10,130 nucleotides of DNA from JAHOYW01 sp964515915. Lineage in GTDB: Bacteria; Verrucomicrobiota; Lentisphaeria; Victivallales; Victivallaceae. Location of the stretch: assembly GCA_964515915.1 (NCBI GenBank), contig CAZEXM010000106.1, positions 1 to 10,130 on the forward strand, written 5' to 3'. The notes under the pieces are model-generated. The model saw nothing but the letters and a program-made list of their open reading frames with translations. It searched no databases and had not been told where the DNA came from. Shown in pieces: positions 1 to 7,343 of this stretch (positions are counted from its first letter, which is position 1; each line of letters opens with the position of its first letter). Both the position numbers and the translations under genes were made by a program.

Positions 1-317
1 GCGTGAAAAATAAATTTTTTAACAAAAGGAAGCTAATAGTTTTGAAATTAGCTCTCCCTAATTAATGTTTTTTTATTTTTTAACCCACTGATATTCAGTG
101 AGCACGCTTTTTTTACCCAATCATGTTTATCCTGTTATCCCGTCCCAAATTCGTATTAATTGCCTTTCGCTTTGCTCACGCTCATTGCAAGCAAAGTCGT
201 GTCATTAGTGAATAAATGACTGTTCATCTATTTCACCTAAACTCCCAAGTTCAAACCGGCAACTTGTTGCCTGATTGAACTTGGGATCCCAAAAGTTTTT
301 GAAAAGGAAGTGGGGGT
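1..317. other. Gene-free leader region with small hairpins
   Basis: I see no convincing coding region here. The stretch is AT-rich and contains several short inverted repeats: AGCTAAT at 31-37 with ATTAGCT at 47-53; CACTGA at 86-91 with TCAGTG at 95-100, followed after eight bases by a seven-T run at 108-114; and CTTTGCT at 170-176 with AGCAAAG at 190-196. The 86-114 structure could be a weak terminator for a plus-strand gene ending left of the window, but the gap between stem and T run makes that doubtful. The wording around 118-165 (TCCTGTTATCCCGTC and then ATTCGTATTAATTG) resembles degenerate intergenic repeats I recall from environmental bacterial genomes; that is recollection, not a search result. 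Confidence 0.5.
243..286. repeat. Inverted repeat, 12-bp stem with nested 6-bp stem
   Basis: TCCCAAGTTCAA at 243-254 is the exact reverse complement of TTGAACTTGGGA at 275-286. The 20-base loop contains a second perfect inverted repeat, GGCAAC at 258-263 against GTTGCC at 266-271. Read on either strand this folds into a long two-part hairpin. It lies downstream of the minus-strand ATPase gene, beyond a still larger hairpin at 318-367, so it may be part of a compound transcript end or an extragenic repeat. No run of T directly follows the stem on either strand. Confidence 0.7.
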
Positions 318-367
318 TTGGGGGAGAAGGAAAAACTTTCTTCAAAAAGTTTTTCCTTCTCCCCCAA
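318..367 (-). terminator. Perfect 22-bp stem-loop after the OppF-type ATPase gene
   Basis: Bases 318-339 pair without mismatch with 346-367, leaving a six-base loop at 340-345. On the minus strand the structure starts two bases after the TGA stop (372-370) of the ATPase gene. That position suggests a transcript-end or 3'-protective hairpin. It is not a textbook intrinsic terminator: the minus strand continues with AAACCCCCACTTCC rather than a U run. The outer stem is G/C-rich and the inner stem is A/T-rich, so the inner T stretch might act during unwinding. It could equally be a dispersed extragenic palindrome inserted here. Confidence 0.55.
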
Positions 368-369
368 TC

Positions 370-1371
370 TCATGGAATGCTGCTGCATTTATTATACTTT
401 TCTAAACTCTCTTCATTGTGAAAACAGGCGGAACGGTGCCCGTTACTCAAAACGCCCTCTAATTCCGGGGTTTTCCGTGAACATATTTCTGTTGCCAGTG
501 GACAACGGGGATGAAAAGAACAACCGGACGGCGGATTTATCGGTGAAGGCACATCGCCTTCTAAAATTATCCGCCTGCGTTTGCCGTCCTGCTCAATCGT
601 CGGAATCGCCGACAATAAGGCCTGCGTATAGGGATGAACCGGAGACGTACAAACTTCTTTGGCGATACCGGACTCTACTATTCGGCCTAAATACATTACC
701 AGGATGTTTTTGCTGATGTGCTCCACTACCGCTAAGTCATGCGCGATAAATAAAAACGCGGTTCCGGTTTTTTCCTGGATTTTGACTAAAAGATTGATTA
801 TTTGCGCCTGTACACTCACGTCTAATGCCGAAACCGGTTCGTCCGCGATGATTATGTCCGGCTCTACCGCCAAAGCCCGGGCAATACCAATCCTCTGCCG
901 CTGTCCGCCGCTGAACTGATGCGGATAACGATACATTATATCCGCTTCCAAACCCACCATGTCAAGCAGTTCCGCGACCCGTGTAACCCGCTCGTTTTTG
1001 TCGAGCTCAGTATGCAGTTGTAAAACTTCGTCAATCGCGGAAAAAATCGACATCCGCGGGTTTAACGAACCGTAAGGGTCCTGGAAAATCATTTGAAACT
1101 TTTTCCGCGCCTTGCGTAAATCTTTTCCTTTGAGGCTGCTCAGGTCAATACCGCCAATTGTAAATGAACCGGCGCAGGGTTCTTCGAGTTTGACCAGAGC
1201 CCGGCCGAGCGTACTTTTGCCGCAACCGCTTTCGCCAACTAAACCCGCAGTCTCCCCGGCTTCAATTTTGAAACTGACGCCATCAACCGCACGGACATGT
1301 TGATGCGCTTTAAACCAACCCGTTTTGACCGGATACCAGACCTTTAAATTTTCAACTTCCAGTAATGCCAT
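370..1371 (-). CDS. Oligopeptide/dipeptide ABC transporter ATP-binding protein (OppF/DppF type)
   Basis: This 333-residue protein is a cytoplasmic ATPase that powers import of peptides or related solutes through an Opp/Dpp/nickel-type transporter. Visible motifs in order: Walker A GESGCGKST (46-54), Q-loop FQDP (96-99), signature FSGGQRQR (153-160), Walker B IIIADEP (173-179) and switch AHD with His211. The C-terminal extension specific to this subfamily is present (HPYTQALLSAIP at 246-257), followed by the cysteine set C284, C290, C297 and C316, which in related proteins can bind an iron-sulfur cluster. Length is normal for OppF/DppF. The ATG at 1371 is preceded by AAGG nine bases upstream. 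Oddly, no permease, binding protein or partner OppD ATPase lies beside it: upstream is a repeat-flanked spacer and an AraC gene, downstream a hairpin and about 370 bases without a gene. The family assignment is firm; the substrate cannot be told. Confidence 0.93.
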   Translation of the reverse strand: MALLEVENLKVWYPVKTGWFKAHQHVRAVDGVSFKIEAGETAGLVGESGCGKSTLGRALVKLEEPCAGSFTIGGIDLSSLKGKDLRKARKKFQMIFQDPYGSLNPRMSIFSAIDEVLQLHTELDKNERVTRVAELLDMVGLEADIMYRYPHQFSGGQRQRIGIARALAVEPDIIIADEPVSALDVSVQAQIINLLVKIQEKTGTAFLFIAHDLAVVEHISKNILVMYLGRIVESGIAKEVCTSPVHPYTQALLSAIPTIEQDGKRRRIILEGDVPSPINPPSGCSFHPRCPLATEICSRKTPELEGVLSNGHRSACFHNEESLEKYNKCSSIP

Positions 1372-1393
1372 AGTATTTAACCTTGTTAAATAG

Positions 1394-1574
1394 TTATCAG
1401 TATATCAGTAATCAGCTATCAGTTCAGAAAAGGGGGATATACCCAAGAGCCCGTATTATCTATTTATATAACCACCATAGACGCACTATTTCAAATTTTA
1501 ATACAGTATTAAATGAATATTTAATCCGTCTTTTTTATTTTTTTATTCTGACTACTGACTACTGACTACTGAAT
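1394..1574. repeat. Intergenic segment flanked by TCAG/CTGA repeats, possibly a MITE-like remnant
   Basis: The left edge (about 1396-1427) carries irregular repeats of ATCAGT/ATCAG on the plus strand. The right edge carries the complementary-type motif as a clean tandem repeat: CTGACTA at 1548-1554, 1555-1561 and 1562-1568, plus CTGA at 1569-1572. The edges are therefore roughly inverted with respect to each other and enclose about 120 AT-rich bases with no convincing coding frame. The segment fills nearly all of the gap between the ATPase gene and the AraC gene, so the ATPase promoter must lie within it or just beside it. A small non-autonomous element or replication slippage could both explain it. 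Confidence 0.45.
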
Positions 1575-1582
1575 TCTAATTT

Positions 1583-2407
1583 TCAAAGCATCCCCCTGAA
1601 TTCACGGCGATAGCGCAACGGTGAAAAATGATAATATTTTTTAAACAGGCGCGAAAAATAGAATTGATCGTCAAAGCCGCATTGTTCCGCCACGCTGGCG
1701 ATTTGCTCATCGCCGCCGCTGAGTAGCGCAGTTGCTTTTTTCAGGCGCTGCAGAGCGAGATATTTTCCCGGCGGCAAATTGTAACGTGTGTTAAATACAC
1801 GGCGAAAATGCGGATACGAAACCCCGCAAGCCGCCGCTTCATGCTCAAAATCCCACGATAACTCAGGATGTGCCTTTAATTGAACTGTCAAATCGTCCAG
1901 GGGAATACGCAGATAATCAGGAATCGCGCTTTGAACCGCCGGCTGCTCGTGGAGCTGAAGCAGTAAATCCTCCAAAAGATGTACCGCACGACAATAATTG
2001 CGCGATTCCAAGGGCGTCAGCAAATCTATCAGGCGCAGCAAAGTAGTATGAAAATGTTCAGGACGCGTTATCTGAATCATTGGTTCATCGTCTCTGACCG
2101 GCAGTAAACCCGATTTTATATAACGCTCAACACGCGCTCCTTTGAAACAGACAAATGAATGACGCATACTTTTTCCCGGCGGCGGACCGTATTTGAATTC
2201 GGGCCCCGGACGTGTAATTAATACCCACGAACCAAAAACCGTGCGCTCATAATCATTGCCCATTTTTACCCTGAAATCATTTTCATGACAATACTGGATT
2301 CCATAATAGTCTTCAAAGACTCGCCCCAATGGTTTTATGTTATGTTGCGAACTGCCGCAGCAGATAAATTGTACTCCTTTAAAAAAATCCATAATCAAAA
2401 TATCCAT
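1583..2407 (-). CDS. AraC-family transcriptional regulator
   Basis: With the ATG at 2407 this is a 274-residue DNA-binding regulator. The N-terminal 150 or so residues are a variable sensor domain that I cannot assign to a ligand. The C-terminal 100 residues are a typical AraC/XylS double helix-turn-helix. The first HTH is around 183-210 and contains CGVSYPHFRRVF. The second is around 234-265 and contains the family hallmark of a CGFDD/YFSRLFKKYY block followed by SPLRYRREF. The frame is open to a GTG at 2476, but that start would leave 33 bp to the divergent gene and would cover a good plus-strand promoter, so ATG 2407 (or ATG 2392) is preferred; neither has a strong ribosome binding site. 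Its divergent arrangement with the isomerase/oxidoreductase pair suggests that it controls them in response to their substrate. Confidence 0.88.
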   Translation of the reverse strand: MDILIMDFFKGVQFICCGSSQHNIKPLGRVFEDYYGIQYCHENDFRVKMGNDYERTVFGSWVLITRPGPEFKYGPPPGKSMRHSFVCFKGARVERYIKSGLLPVRDDEPMIQITRPEHFHTTLLRLIDLLTPLESRNYCRAVHLLEDLLLQLHEQPAVQSAIPDYLRIPLDDLTVQLKAHPELSWDFEHEAAACGVSYPHFRRVFNTRYNLPPGKYLALQRLKKATALLSGGDEQIASVAEQCGFDDQFYFSRLFKKYYHFSPLRYRREFRGML

Positions 2408-2432
2408 ATTTTTAATTATTTTGTCTATGTTA

Positions 2433-2460
2433 TTGTTCAAGTATGCATGTATATTATAAT
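2433..2460 (+). promoter_or_regulatory. Predicted sigma-70 promoter of the isomerase/oxidoreductase operon
   Basis: A perfect -10 box TATAAT at 2455-2460 follows a reasonable -35 TTGTTC at 2433-2438 with a 16-bp spacer. This predicts a start near 2467 and a leader of roughly 43 bases before the ATG at 2510. The spacer contains ATGCAT and lies in the gap between divergent genes, where an AraC-type activator or repressor would be expected to bind. This is sequence resemblance only. Confidence 0.55.
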
Positions 2461-2509
2461 CATAAAGTGAATACACTTCAACCGGAAAACAAAATAAGGA
2501 TGCTAAAAA

Positions 2510-3259
2510 ATGAAATTCGGTGTAGCTGATTACGGCATGAATGTCTGGTATGGCGGCTCGTATGATATAGAAAAACGTTTACTGGACTTGAAGGCCATAG
2601 GTTTTAACGGAACCGAGCGTCTTGAAGCCGTAAGCGAAGCTGACGCGATGCACAAAGCGGCTTTATACCGCAAACTTGGTATGGACTTCAGCACTTGCCG
2701 CGGCCCTGACGTTCAAACTAATATTCAATGGACTGTTGCTTTCGGCAAAGAATATGTCTGGATGACTCCGGGACAAAGTGATCGCGAGATTGATTTCGAT
2801 TTATTTTGCCGACGCTCTCAGGCTTTAGCAAAAAGCTGTGCACGCTGGGGTATTCGCGCTTCCATTCACAATCATATGCATCAGCGGGTTGAAAACCAGC
2901 AGGAACTCGAGGATTTCCTCAAAGCTGTCCCGGATGCGGGAATAGTTTTTGACACCGGGCATCTTTCGATGGCCGGCGGCGATCCCGTCGAAATCGTCAA
3001 AAAATATCACAAACGTATTTCAGTCATGCACCTGAAAGATGTATTCCTCACCGGCGGGACCAGGGAAGACGGCAGCAAAGAATATCAATTTTGTGAGCTG
3101 GGCGCGGGTAATAACGGTTTCAGCAACGCTCCCGTGCTTGAAGCTCTGTTGAAAGTCGGCTGGGACGGCTGGATTCACATTGAACATGATAAGCACGAAC
3201 GCGATCCGCTTATTGATTTAAAAACCAGTATTGAGTTTACTAAAAACATAACAGGATAA
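2510..3259 (+). CDS. Sugar phosphate isomerase/epimerase-like TIM barrel protein
   Basis: This 249-residue soluble protein belongs to the xylose-isomerase-like/AP-endonuclease-2 TIM barrel superfamily, whose members include IolE, IolI and other ketose epimerases or dehydratases. Candidate metal and substrate residues sit in the usual strand ends: HNH at 120-122, VFDTGH at 146-151 with D148 and H151, MHLKD at 173-177, E196 and IHIEHD at 222-227 with E225. Length is slightly short but complete for the family. AAGGA at 2496-2500 lies nine bases before the ATG, a good ribosome binding site. The next gene starts four bases after its stop, so both are surely cotranscribed. The pairing with a Gfo/Idh/MocA dehydrogenase suggests successive steps on an inositol-like or ketosugar intermediate. 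The exact substrate cannot be read from the sequence. Confidence 0.88.
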   Translation: MKFGVADYGMNVWYGGSYDIEKRLLDLKAIGFNGTERLEAVSEADAMHKAALYRKLGMDFSTCRGPDVQTNIQWTVAFGKEYVWMTPGQSDREIDFDLFCRRSQALAKSCARWGIRASIHNHMHQRVENQQELEDFLKAVPDAGIVFDTGHLSMAGGDPVEIVKKYHKRISVMHLKDVFLTGGTREDGSKEYQFCELGAGNNGFSNAPVLEALLKVGWDGWIHIEHDKHERDPLIDLKTSIEFTKNITG

Positions 3260-3263
3260 CAAA

Positions 3264-4328
3264 ATGTCAGATAAAATTAAAGTAGGTATTTGGGGTTTAG
3301 GCAGAGCCGGAATAAACATGCAGACTCCGGAATTGCAGAAATTTCCTGAAATGTACGAAATCGTCGCCGGTATGGATATAGACGCTGAGCATCGCAAGAT
3401 TTTTGTCGAAAAAAGCGGCGCCAAAGTTTACGACAGCGAAGAAGCTTTGCTCAATGACCCTGATGTGGAACTAATTTCAATCGCGACGCGTTCACCTGAT
3501 CACGTCGCGCATTGCGAAAGAGCTTTAAACGCGGGAAAGTATGTTTTCCTGGAAAAGCCCATTGCCATAACTTATGCTGATGGTCTCAAGCTTCTTGAAC
3601 TGGACAAAAAATACCCGGGCAAACTTTATTTGCGTCAAAACCGTCGTTTTGAAGCTCCGTTCAACCACATCCGGGAAATTATCGCCACCGGGATTCTCGG
3701 TAATATCTACGAAATCAAACTTTGTCGTCATGGTTTCCAACGCCGCAGTGATTGGCAGACCATCATCGAATGCGGCGGCGGACAACTCAATAACTGGGGA
3801 CCGCACATCATTGACCATGCCTTGCAGTTCCTGAATTATAAAGTCAAAGATGTCTGGAGTGATCTCAAAAAAATCGCCGCGGCCGGTAATGCCGAAGACC
3901 ATCTCAAAATCGTTTTCAGAGGTGAAAGTGGAATGATTGTGGATTTGGAAATCAGCGGTGGAACGGCCATAGCGCAGGACGAATATACTCTTTTCGGTAC
4001 GCGCGGCGCTTTGACCTGTAATGGTGACGACATCAAACTGAAATACGCGGACCCCGAACAGGTTTTCCAAAAAATAGAAGCTTTTCCCGGCAATCCACCG
4101 TTGGACGGCGGTTTCACAAACGGCTACGCAGACCTGGAAGCGATTCGTTGGATTGAGGAAGAAATCAAAGTAAATCCATCAATACCGACCGACACTTTTC
4201 ACATCTGGCCGGCTATGTACAAATCGATCCGGGAAGGCGCGAAATTCCCCGTTTCTATTGAGGAAGGCGTAGCTGTGGTTAAGATTATTGAGGACGTCAA
4301 AAAGAATACTCAATTCGCGCAAAAATAA
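3264..4328 (+). CDS. Gfo/Idh/MocA-family NAD(P)-dependent oxidoreductase
   Basis: This 354-residue cytoplasmic dehydrogenase probably oxidises or reduces a sugar, polyol or inositol-type substrate with NAD(P). The N-terminal Rossmann fold has the dinucleotide motif GLGRAG at 11-16, an acidic residue after the second strand (D38 or D40) that suggests NAD preference, and the family signature EKP at 97-99 with catalytic-region lysine K98. The C-terminal half carries the conserved GGGQLNNWGPHIIDHALQF block, with H181, D184 and H185 as likely substrate and acid/base residues. AGGA at 3253-3256 lies seven bases before the ATG, inside the end of the isomerase gene, consistent with coupled expression. 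It ends 28 bases from the convergent antiporter gene. The family is certain; the substrate is not. Confidence 0.92.
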   Translation: MSDKIKVGIWGLGRAGINMQTPELQKFPEMYEIVAGMDIDAEHRKIFVEKSGAKVYDSEEALLNDPDVELISIATRSPDHVAHCERALNAGKYVFLEKPIAITYADGLKLLELDKKYPGKLYLRQNRRFEAPFNHIREIIATGILGNIYEIKLCRHGFQRRSDWQTIIECGGGQLNNWGPHIIDHALQFLNYKVKDVWSDLKKIAAAGNAEDHLKIVFRGESGMIVDLEISGGTAIAQDEYTLFGTRGALTCNGDDIKLKYADPEQVFQKIEAFPGNPPLDGGFTNGYADLEAIRWIEEEIKVNPSIPTDTFHIWPAMYKSIREGAKFPVSIEEGVAVVKIIEDVKKNTQFAQK

Positions 4329-4334
4329 AAAAGA

Positions 4335-4358
4335 AAAAAACATTGAGTCCAGTTTTTT
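4335..4358. terminator. Weak bidirectional A/T hairpin between convergent genes
   Basis: AAAAAAC at 4335-4341 can pair with GTTTTTT at 4352-4358 around a ten-base loop, between the plus-strand oxidoreductase gene and the minus-strand antiporter gene. The stem has a single C-G pair, and the right arm overlaps the antiporter stop codon. On the minus strand it is followed by a T-rich tract, on the plus strand only by its own T arm. It is the only terminator candidate in the 28-base gap, and a poor one. Confidence 0.3.
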
Positions 4359-6456
4359 ATGTTGTGCCGTCTTCTATGATTTTCTGGTATACACGCTTGC
4401 TGTTTTCAGTTATTCGCTGACGGAAAAACGCGGCCAGGTTACTGTGAATCCGCTCCGAGATTTCCATATTTTCCAATAATTCGTCAATAGCTGTCAGTTC
4501 GTTGGAATATACCATTTGCTGCAGAGTGGTCGAACTTATTGTCGTCAGCAGACCGAGGTGATTTCTTTCCAGCTTATCCAGACGTTTCAGTATCGCATTT
4601 AAACTCACATTATAAAACTCGCCGCAAGCCGCAAGGCCTTCAGGATACTCCTTGAAAAAATCGTCCTTTCCAAGTTCCGCAAGCCTTTCGCGCGCCCCGA
4701 GAACCCCGATAGCAAGAGCGCAACAGCTTAAATATTCTTCATTTAGAACGTATGCCTGATATTTTTTGCCTAAACTCCAATGTTTGAGTTTGTCAAGCAG
4801 TTTTACCAGCGGGTGTTTTTTGAATAACTCATGCGCCAAAGTGGGCGGCAATTCATTACTGTTGACGATGATTTCCAGTTGTTGGTCCAGACAAAAATCC
4901 AATTCCCGAAAAAGTTGTTCATGAATAAATCCCGAATCAAAAAGCTCGCGCAGTGAATGGCGCTCCGCCCGTATGACCTGCGTCCAGATAGAACGCCGGA
5001 GCGCATGTTTTTCCACGGCTTTGTTTTTTACTATATTATTAAGTTCGATTTTCTGCTCCGCGATTTTCTGCTGATATTTTTCCCCCAACTGTTCAACTAC
5101 ATTATGCGGAAAATGCCAGGCGGCGGCAAGTTCCTTAAGTTTTTTCATGCCGCGCTCACGAGCCAGCAGTAAAGCATGAGCCGCTGAAAAACGTTCGAAT
5201 AAAGTTGCCCGGTCAAGCTTAAACTTGCGAAGCAGTTTGCTGATCGTCCCGCCCTGGACAAAAAGCGTAAAGATTACCACCCCGAGGGTTATCTGGACAA
5301 TCAACAGGCGATGCGGAAGATTTTCCGGCAGGCTGAACACCAAAGCCAGCGGCACCGCTCCGCGCAAGCCGCCCCAGAATATCAGTATCTGATATTTCCA
5401 GTCGATTTTTTTATTCCTGTCACGCCGTCCGATGAGCGGACAAATACCGAAAACAATTATTGCGCGCGATACCTGGATAGCGATAATTCCCCAGATGATA
5501 CACACCAGAATCGATGAATTAAATATTTGTGAGCTGAAGAGGTAAAAATCTTCGGTAAAGCCCAGCAGCAGAAAAATATAACTGTTGGCGATAAAAGAAA
5601 CAAATTCCCAAAAACGCTTGACATAATTTTTCGTCTCCGGGCTGAAACGGCTGGAACCATAGTGGCTGATAACAATCCCCGCCCCCAGGCAGGCCATCAC
5701 CCCGGAGACCTGTAAAACCCGGTCCGCGAAAATAAACGCGCTGTACGCGACAATTGCGGATAAAGCGGTTTCCACTTTGGGGTCGTCCCCGGCGAAAAGA
5801 ATAATCTGAACCATGATGTAACCGGTCACGGCGCCAACCAGTAAGCCGCCGAAAAATATAAACACGAAATCATAAGCCGCGACGCCCAGGCTGAGCATTG
5901 AAAAAGCGGTCCCGGCAATCAGCATTTTCATAACCAGGCTGTACATGACTATCGCGGTCGCGTCATTGAAAAGACTTTCACCATCCACCAGGATACGCAG
6001 TCGTTTCGGGGCTCCGACGAGTTCAAACAAGGAAATCACGGCCACCGGGTCGGTCGCCGAAATGAGCGCGCCGAACAATAAGGAACCGGCCCAGTCCAGA
6101 GGCGTGAAAAAGTACATTATGAAACTGACGACAAATGTCGAAACAACCAGGCCGGGGCCGGCCAGGAGAAAAGTCGGATTGAAGTTTTTGAACAACAATT
6201 TTGAATTGATATTGATGGACGCGGAAAATATCAGACTCGGCAGAAGGGCGTACATTATGAGGTCGTGATTCAGATGCAGATTCCGGAATTGCTGTAACTG
6301 CGGGACCTGGCCGCAGATATAGTAAAACACAATGCCGACAAACACCAAACCGATAGTATAAGGTATTTTCAGGCGTTTGAACCCGACCGCGGAAAGTGTC
6401 GCTACGAAAAGTAAGGCCGCGGACGCGATAATCATTTCTGACAAAGTCAATGCCAT
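4357..6456 (-). CDS. CPA1-family (NhaP/NHE-like) Na+/H+ antiporter with long cytoplasmic tail
   Basis: This 699-residue inner-membrane antiporter exchanges protons for Na+ or another monovalent cation. Residues about 8-402 form a membrane domain of around 12 hydrophobic segments. The ion-binding region is clear: SATDPVAV at 133-140 (D136), then GESLFNDATA at 159-168 with the N164-D165 pair typical of electroneutral CPA1 exchangers. Further on is WGGLRGAVPLAL at 361-372, with the conserved arginine R365. Residues about 410-699 are hydrophilic, charged and largely helical in appearance, a far longer tail than in minimal NhaP proteins and reminiscent of regulatory tails of eukaryotic NHE/SOS1 exchangers. 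I recognise no CNMP-binding or TrkA motif in the tail. AGAGGAG lies about ten bases before the ATG. The start is 29 bp after the metal permease gene on the same strand, so readthrough from that operon is likely. Confidence 0.93.
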   Translation of the reverse strand: MALTLSEMIIASAALLFVATLSAVGFKRLKIPYTIGLVFVGIVFYYICGQVPQLQQFRNLHLNHDLIMYALLPSLIFSASININSKLLFKNFNPTFLLAGPGLVVSTFVVSFIMYFFTPLDWAGSLLFGALISATDPVAVISLFELVGAPKRLRILVDGESLFNDATAIVMYSLVMKMLIAGTAFSMLSLGVAAYDFVFIFFGGLLVGAVTGYIMVQIILFAGDDPKVETALSAIVAYSAFIFADRVLQVSGVMACLGAGIVISHYGSSRFSPETKNYVKRFWEFVSFIANSYIFLLLGFTEDFYLFSSQIFNSSILVCIIWGIIAIQVSRAIIVFGICPLIGRRDRNKKIDWKYQILIFWGGLRGAVPLALVFSLPENLPHRLLIVQITLGVVIFTLFVQGGTISKLLRKFKLDRATLFERFSAAHALLLARERGMKKLKELAAAWHFPHNVVEQLGEKYQQKIAEQKIELNNIVKNKAVEKHALRRSIWTQVIRAERHSLRELFDSGFIHEQLFRELDFCLDQQLEIIVNSNELPPTLAHELFKKHPLVKLLDKLKHWSLGKKYQAYVLNEEYLSCCALAIGVLGARERLAELGKDDFFKEYPEGLAACGEFYNVSLNAILKRLDKLERNHLGLLTTISSTTLQQMVYSNELTAIDELLENMEISERIHSNLAAFFRQRITENSKRVYQKIIEDGTT

Positions 6457-6485
6457 ATTCCAGTCGCTCCTCTAAATATTTACTG

Positions 6486-7343
6486 TTATCTGACTCGTAA
6501 AGATTGTACTTTTTTGTAAACCAGCGCCCCTAAATAACAAACTCCGGCAATAACTACGATAGTGGGCCCGCCGGGCATCGCAATGTTGTAGCTCAACATC
6601 AAACCGGTACTGGTAAAAGCCGCGCTCAGGAGTACTGACAATACCATCATCGACCACAGGCGTCTGGTGAATTGCCCGGCCACCGCCGCCGGCAGCGTCA
6701 ACATTGCTATCACCATGATAATTCCAACAATATTGACCATCAAAACAATCGTTAACGCGGTCATTATCAAAAGCGTAAAGTAAATAAATTTTACCCGCAC
6801 CCCGCGCAGCTCGGAAAAATGCGCATCAAAACATACTCCTAAAATATTATTAAACAACAAAATCGCCGGCAGGATAATTACCATGTCCAGAATTAACGTT
6901 ATATAAATATCATTCCGCGATATTAACAGAATATTGCCGAACAGGTAACTATGCAAGTCCGCCTCGCCGGGGGTTTTGGCGATAAAGAGCAAACCCGCCG
7001 CCATGCCAATCGCCCAGATCGCGCCGATAATCGTATCTTCACGCTGTTTGGCGTAAATGCTGACAAAACCTATAATCAAAGCCGCTAAAATCGCCGCGAC
7101 AATCGCGCCAAGTACCGGATGACACCAGGATAAACCGTATTCAATCCTGAAAAACATCGCCGCGCCGATGCCGCCAAGCACACAATGAGCTATCGCGCCG
7201 GCAATTGAAGTGATCCGGCGCGTTACTACAAATGTTCCAATAATCCCGAACGCGACACTGGAAAGCAGGCCGACGATAAACGCATAACGCAAAAACGGCA
7301 GGCCGCTGTTAAATATTTCATTCCATAATTCAAACATGCCCAT
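6486..7343 (-). CDS. znuB: Metal ABC transporter permease (ZnuB/ABC-3 family)
   Basis: This 285-residue inner-membrane protein is the channel-forming subunit of a Zn/Mn-type importer and would work as a dimer with two ATPase subunits. Hydrophobic segments occupy nearly the whole length, about eight in number. Family features include TFVVTRRITSIAGAIAHCVLGG (around 37-58), where the ATPase-coupling and metal-path region lies, and the central YLFGNIL segment (133-139). The stretch IVGIIMVIAMLTLPAAVA (205-222) is a strong ABC-3 hallmark. The gene overlaps the end of the ATPase gene by 14 bp from the ATG at 7343, or by 8 bp from the ATG at 7337; a GGGGG run precedes both and either start is possible. 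Overlap indicates translational coupling with the ATPase. Zinc is inferred from the whole operon; manganese or iron cannot be excluded from this subunit alone. Confidence 0.9.
   Translation of the reverse strand: MGMFELWNEIFNSGLPFLRYAFIVGLLSSVAFGIIGTFVVTRRITSIAGAIAHCVLGGIGAAMFFRIEYGLSWCHPVLGAIVAAILAALIIGFVSIYAKQREDTIIGAIWAIGMAAGLLFIAKTPGEADLHSYLFGNILLISRNDIYITLILDMVIILPAILLFNNILGVCFDAHFSELRGVRVKFIYFTLLIMTALTIVLMVNIVGIIMVIAMLTLPAAVAGQFTRRLWSMMVLSVLLSAAFTSTGLMLSYNIAMPGGPTIVVIAGVCYLGALVYKKVQSLRVR

Noticed and set aside
318..716. Plus-strand open frame of 132 codons
   Set aside because: It runs through the perfect hairpin and then antisense to the OppF-type ATPase; the translated sequence shows no domain.
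1548..1572. Possible CRISPR-like array
   Set aside because: The 7-bp units are directly abutting with no spacers and there are fewer than four copies; this is a simple tandem repeat.
2408..2476. GTG-initiated N-terminal extension of the AraC regulator
   Set aside because: It adds 23 Asn/Ile/Tyr-rich residues unlike the rest of the protein and overlaps a good promoter for the divergent operon.
3525..4070. 181-codon minus-strand open frame
   Set aside because: It lies antisense inside the clearly real Gfo/Idh/MocA gene, has no family motifs and no ribosome binding site in the right place; it is a shadow of the codon pattern.
5945..6268. Plus-strand open frame of 107 codons
   Set aside because: It is antisense to the conserved membrane core of the antiporter, including the FND region, so conservation belongs to the other strand.
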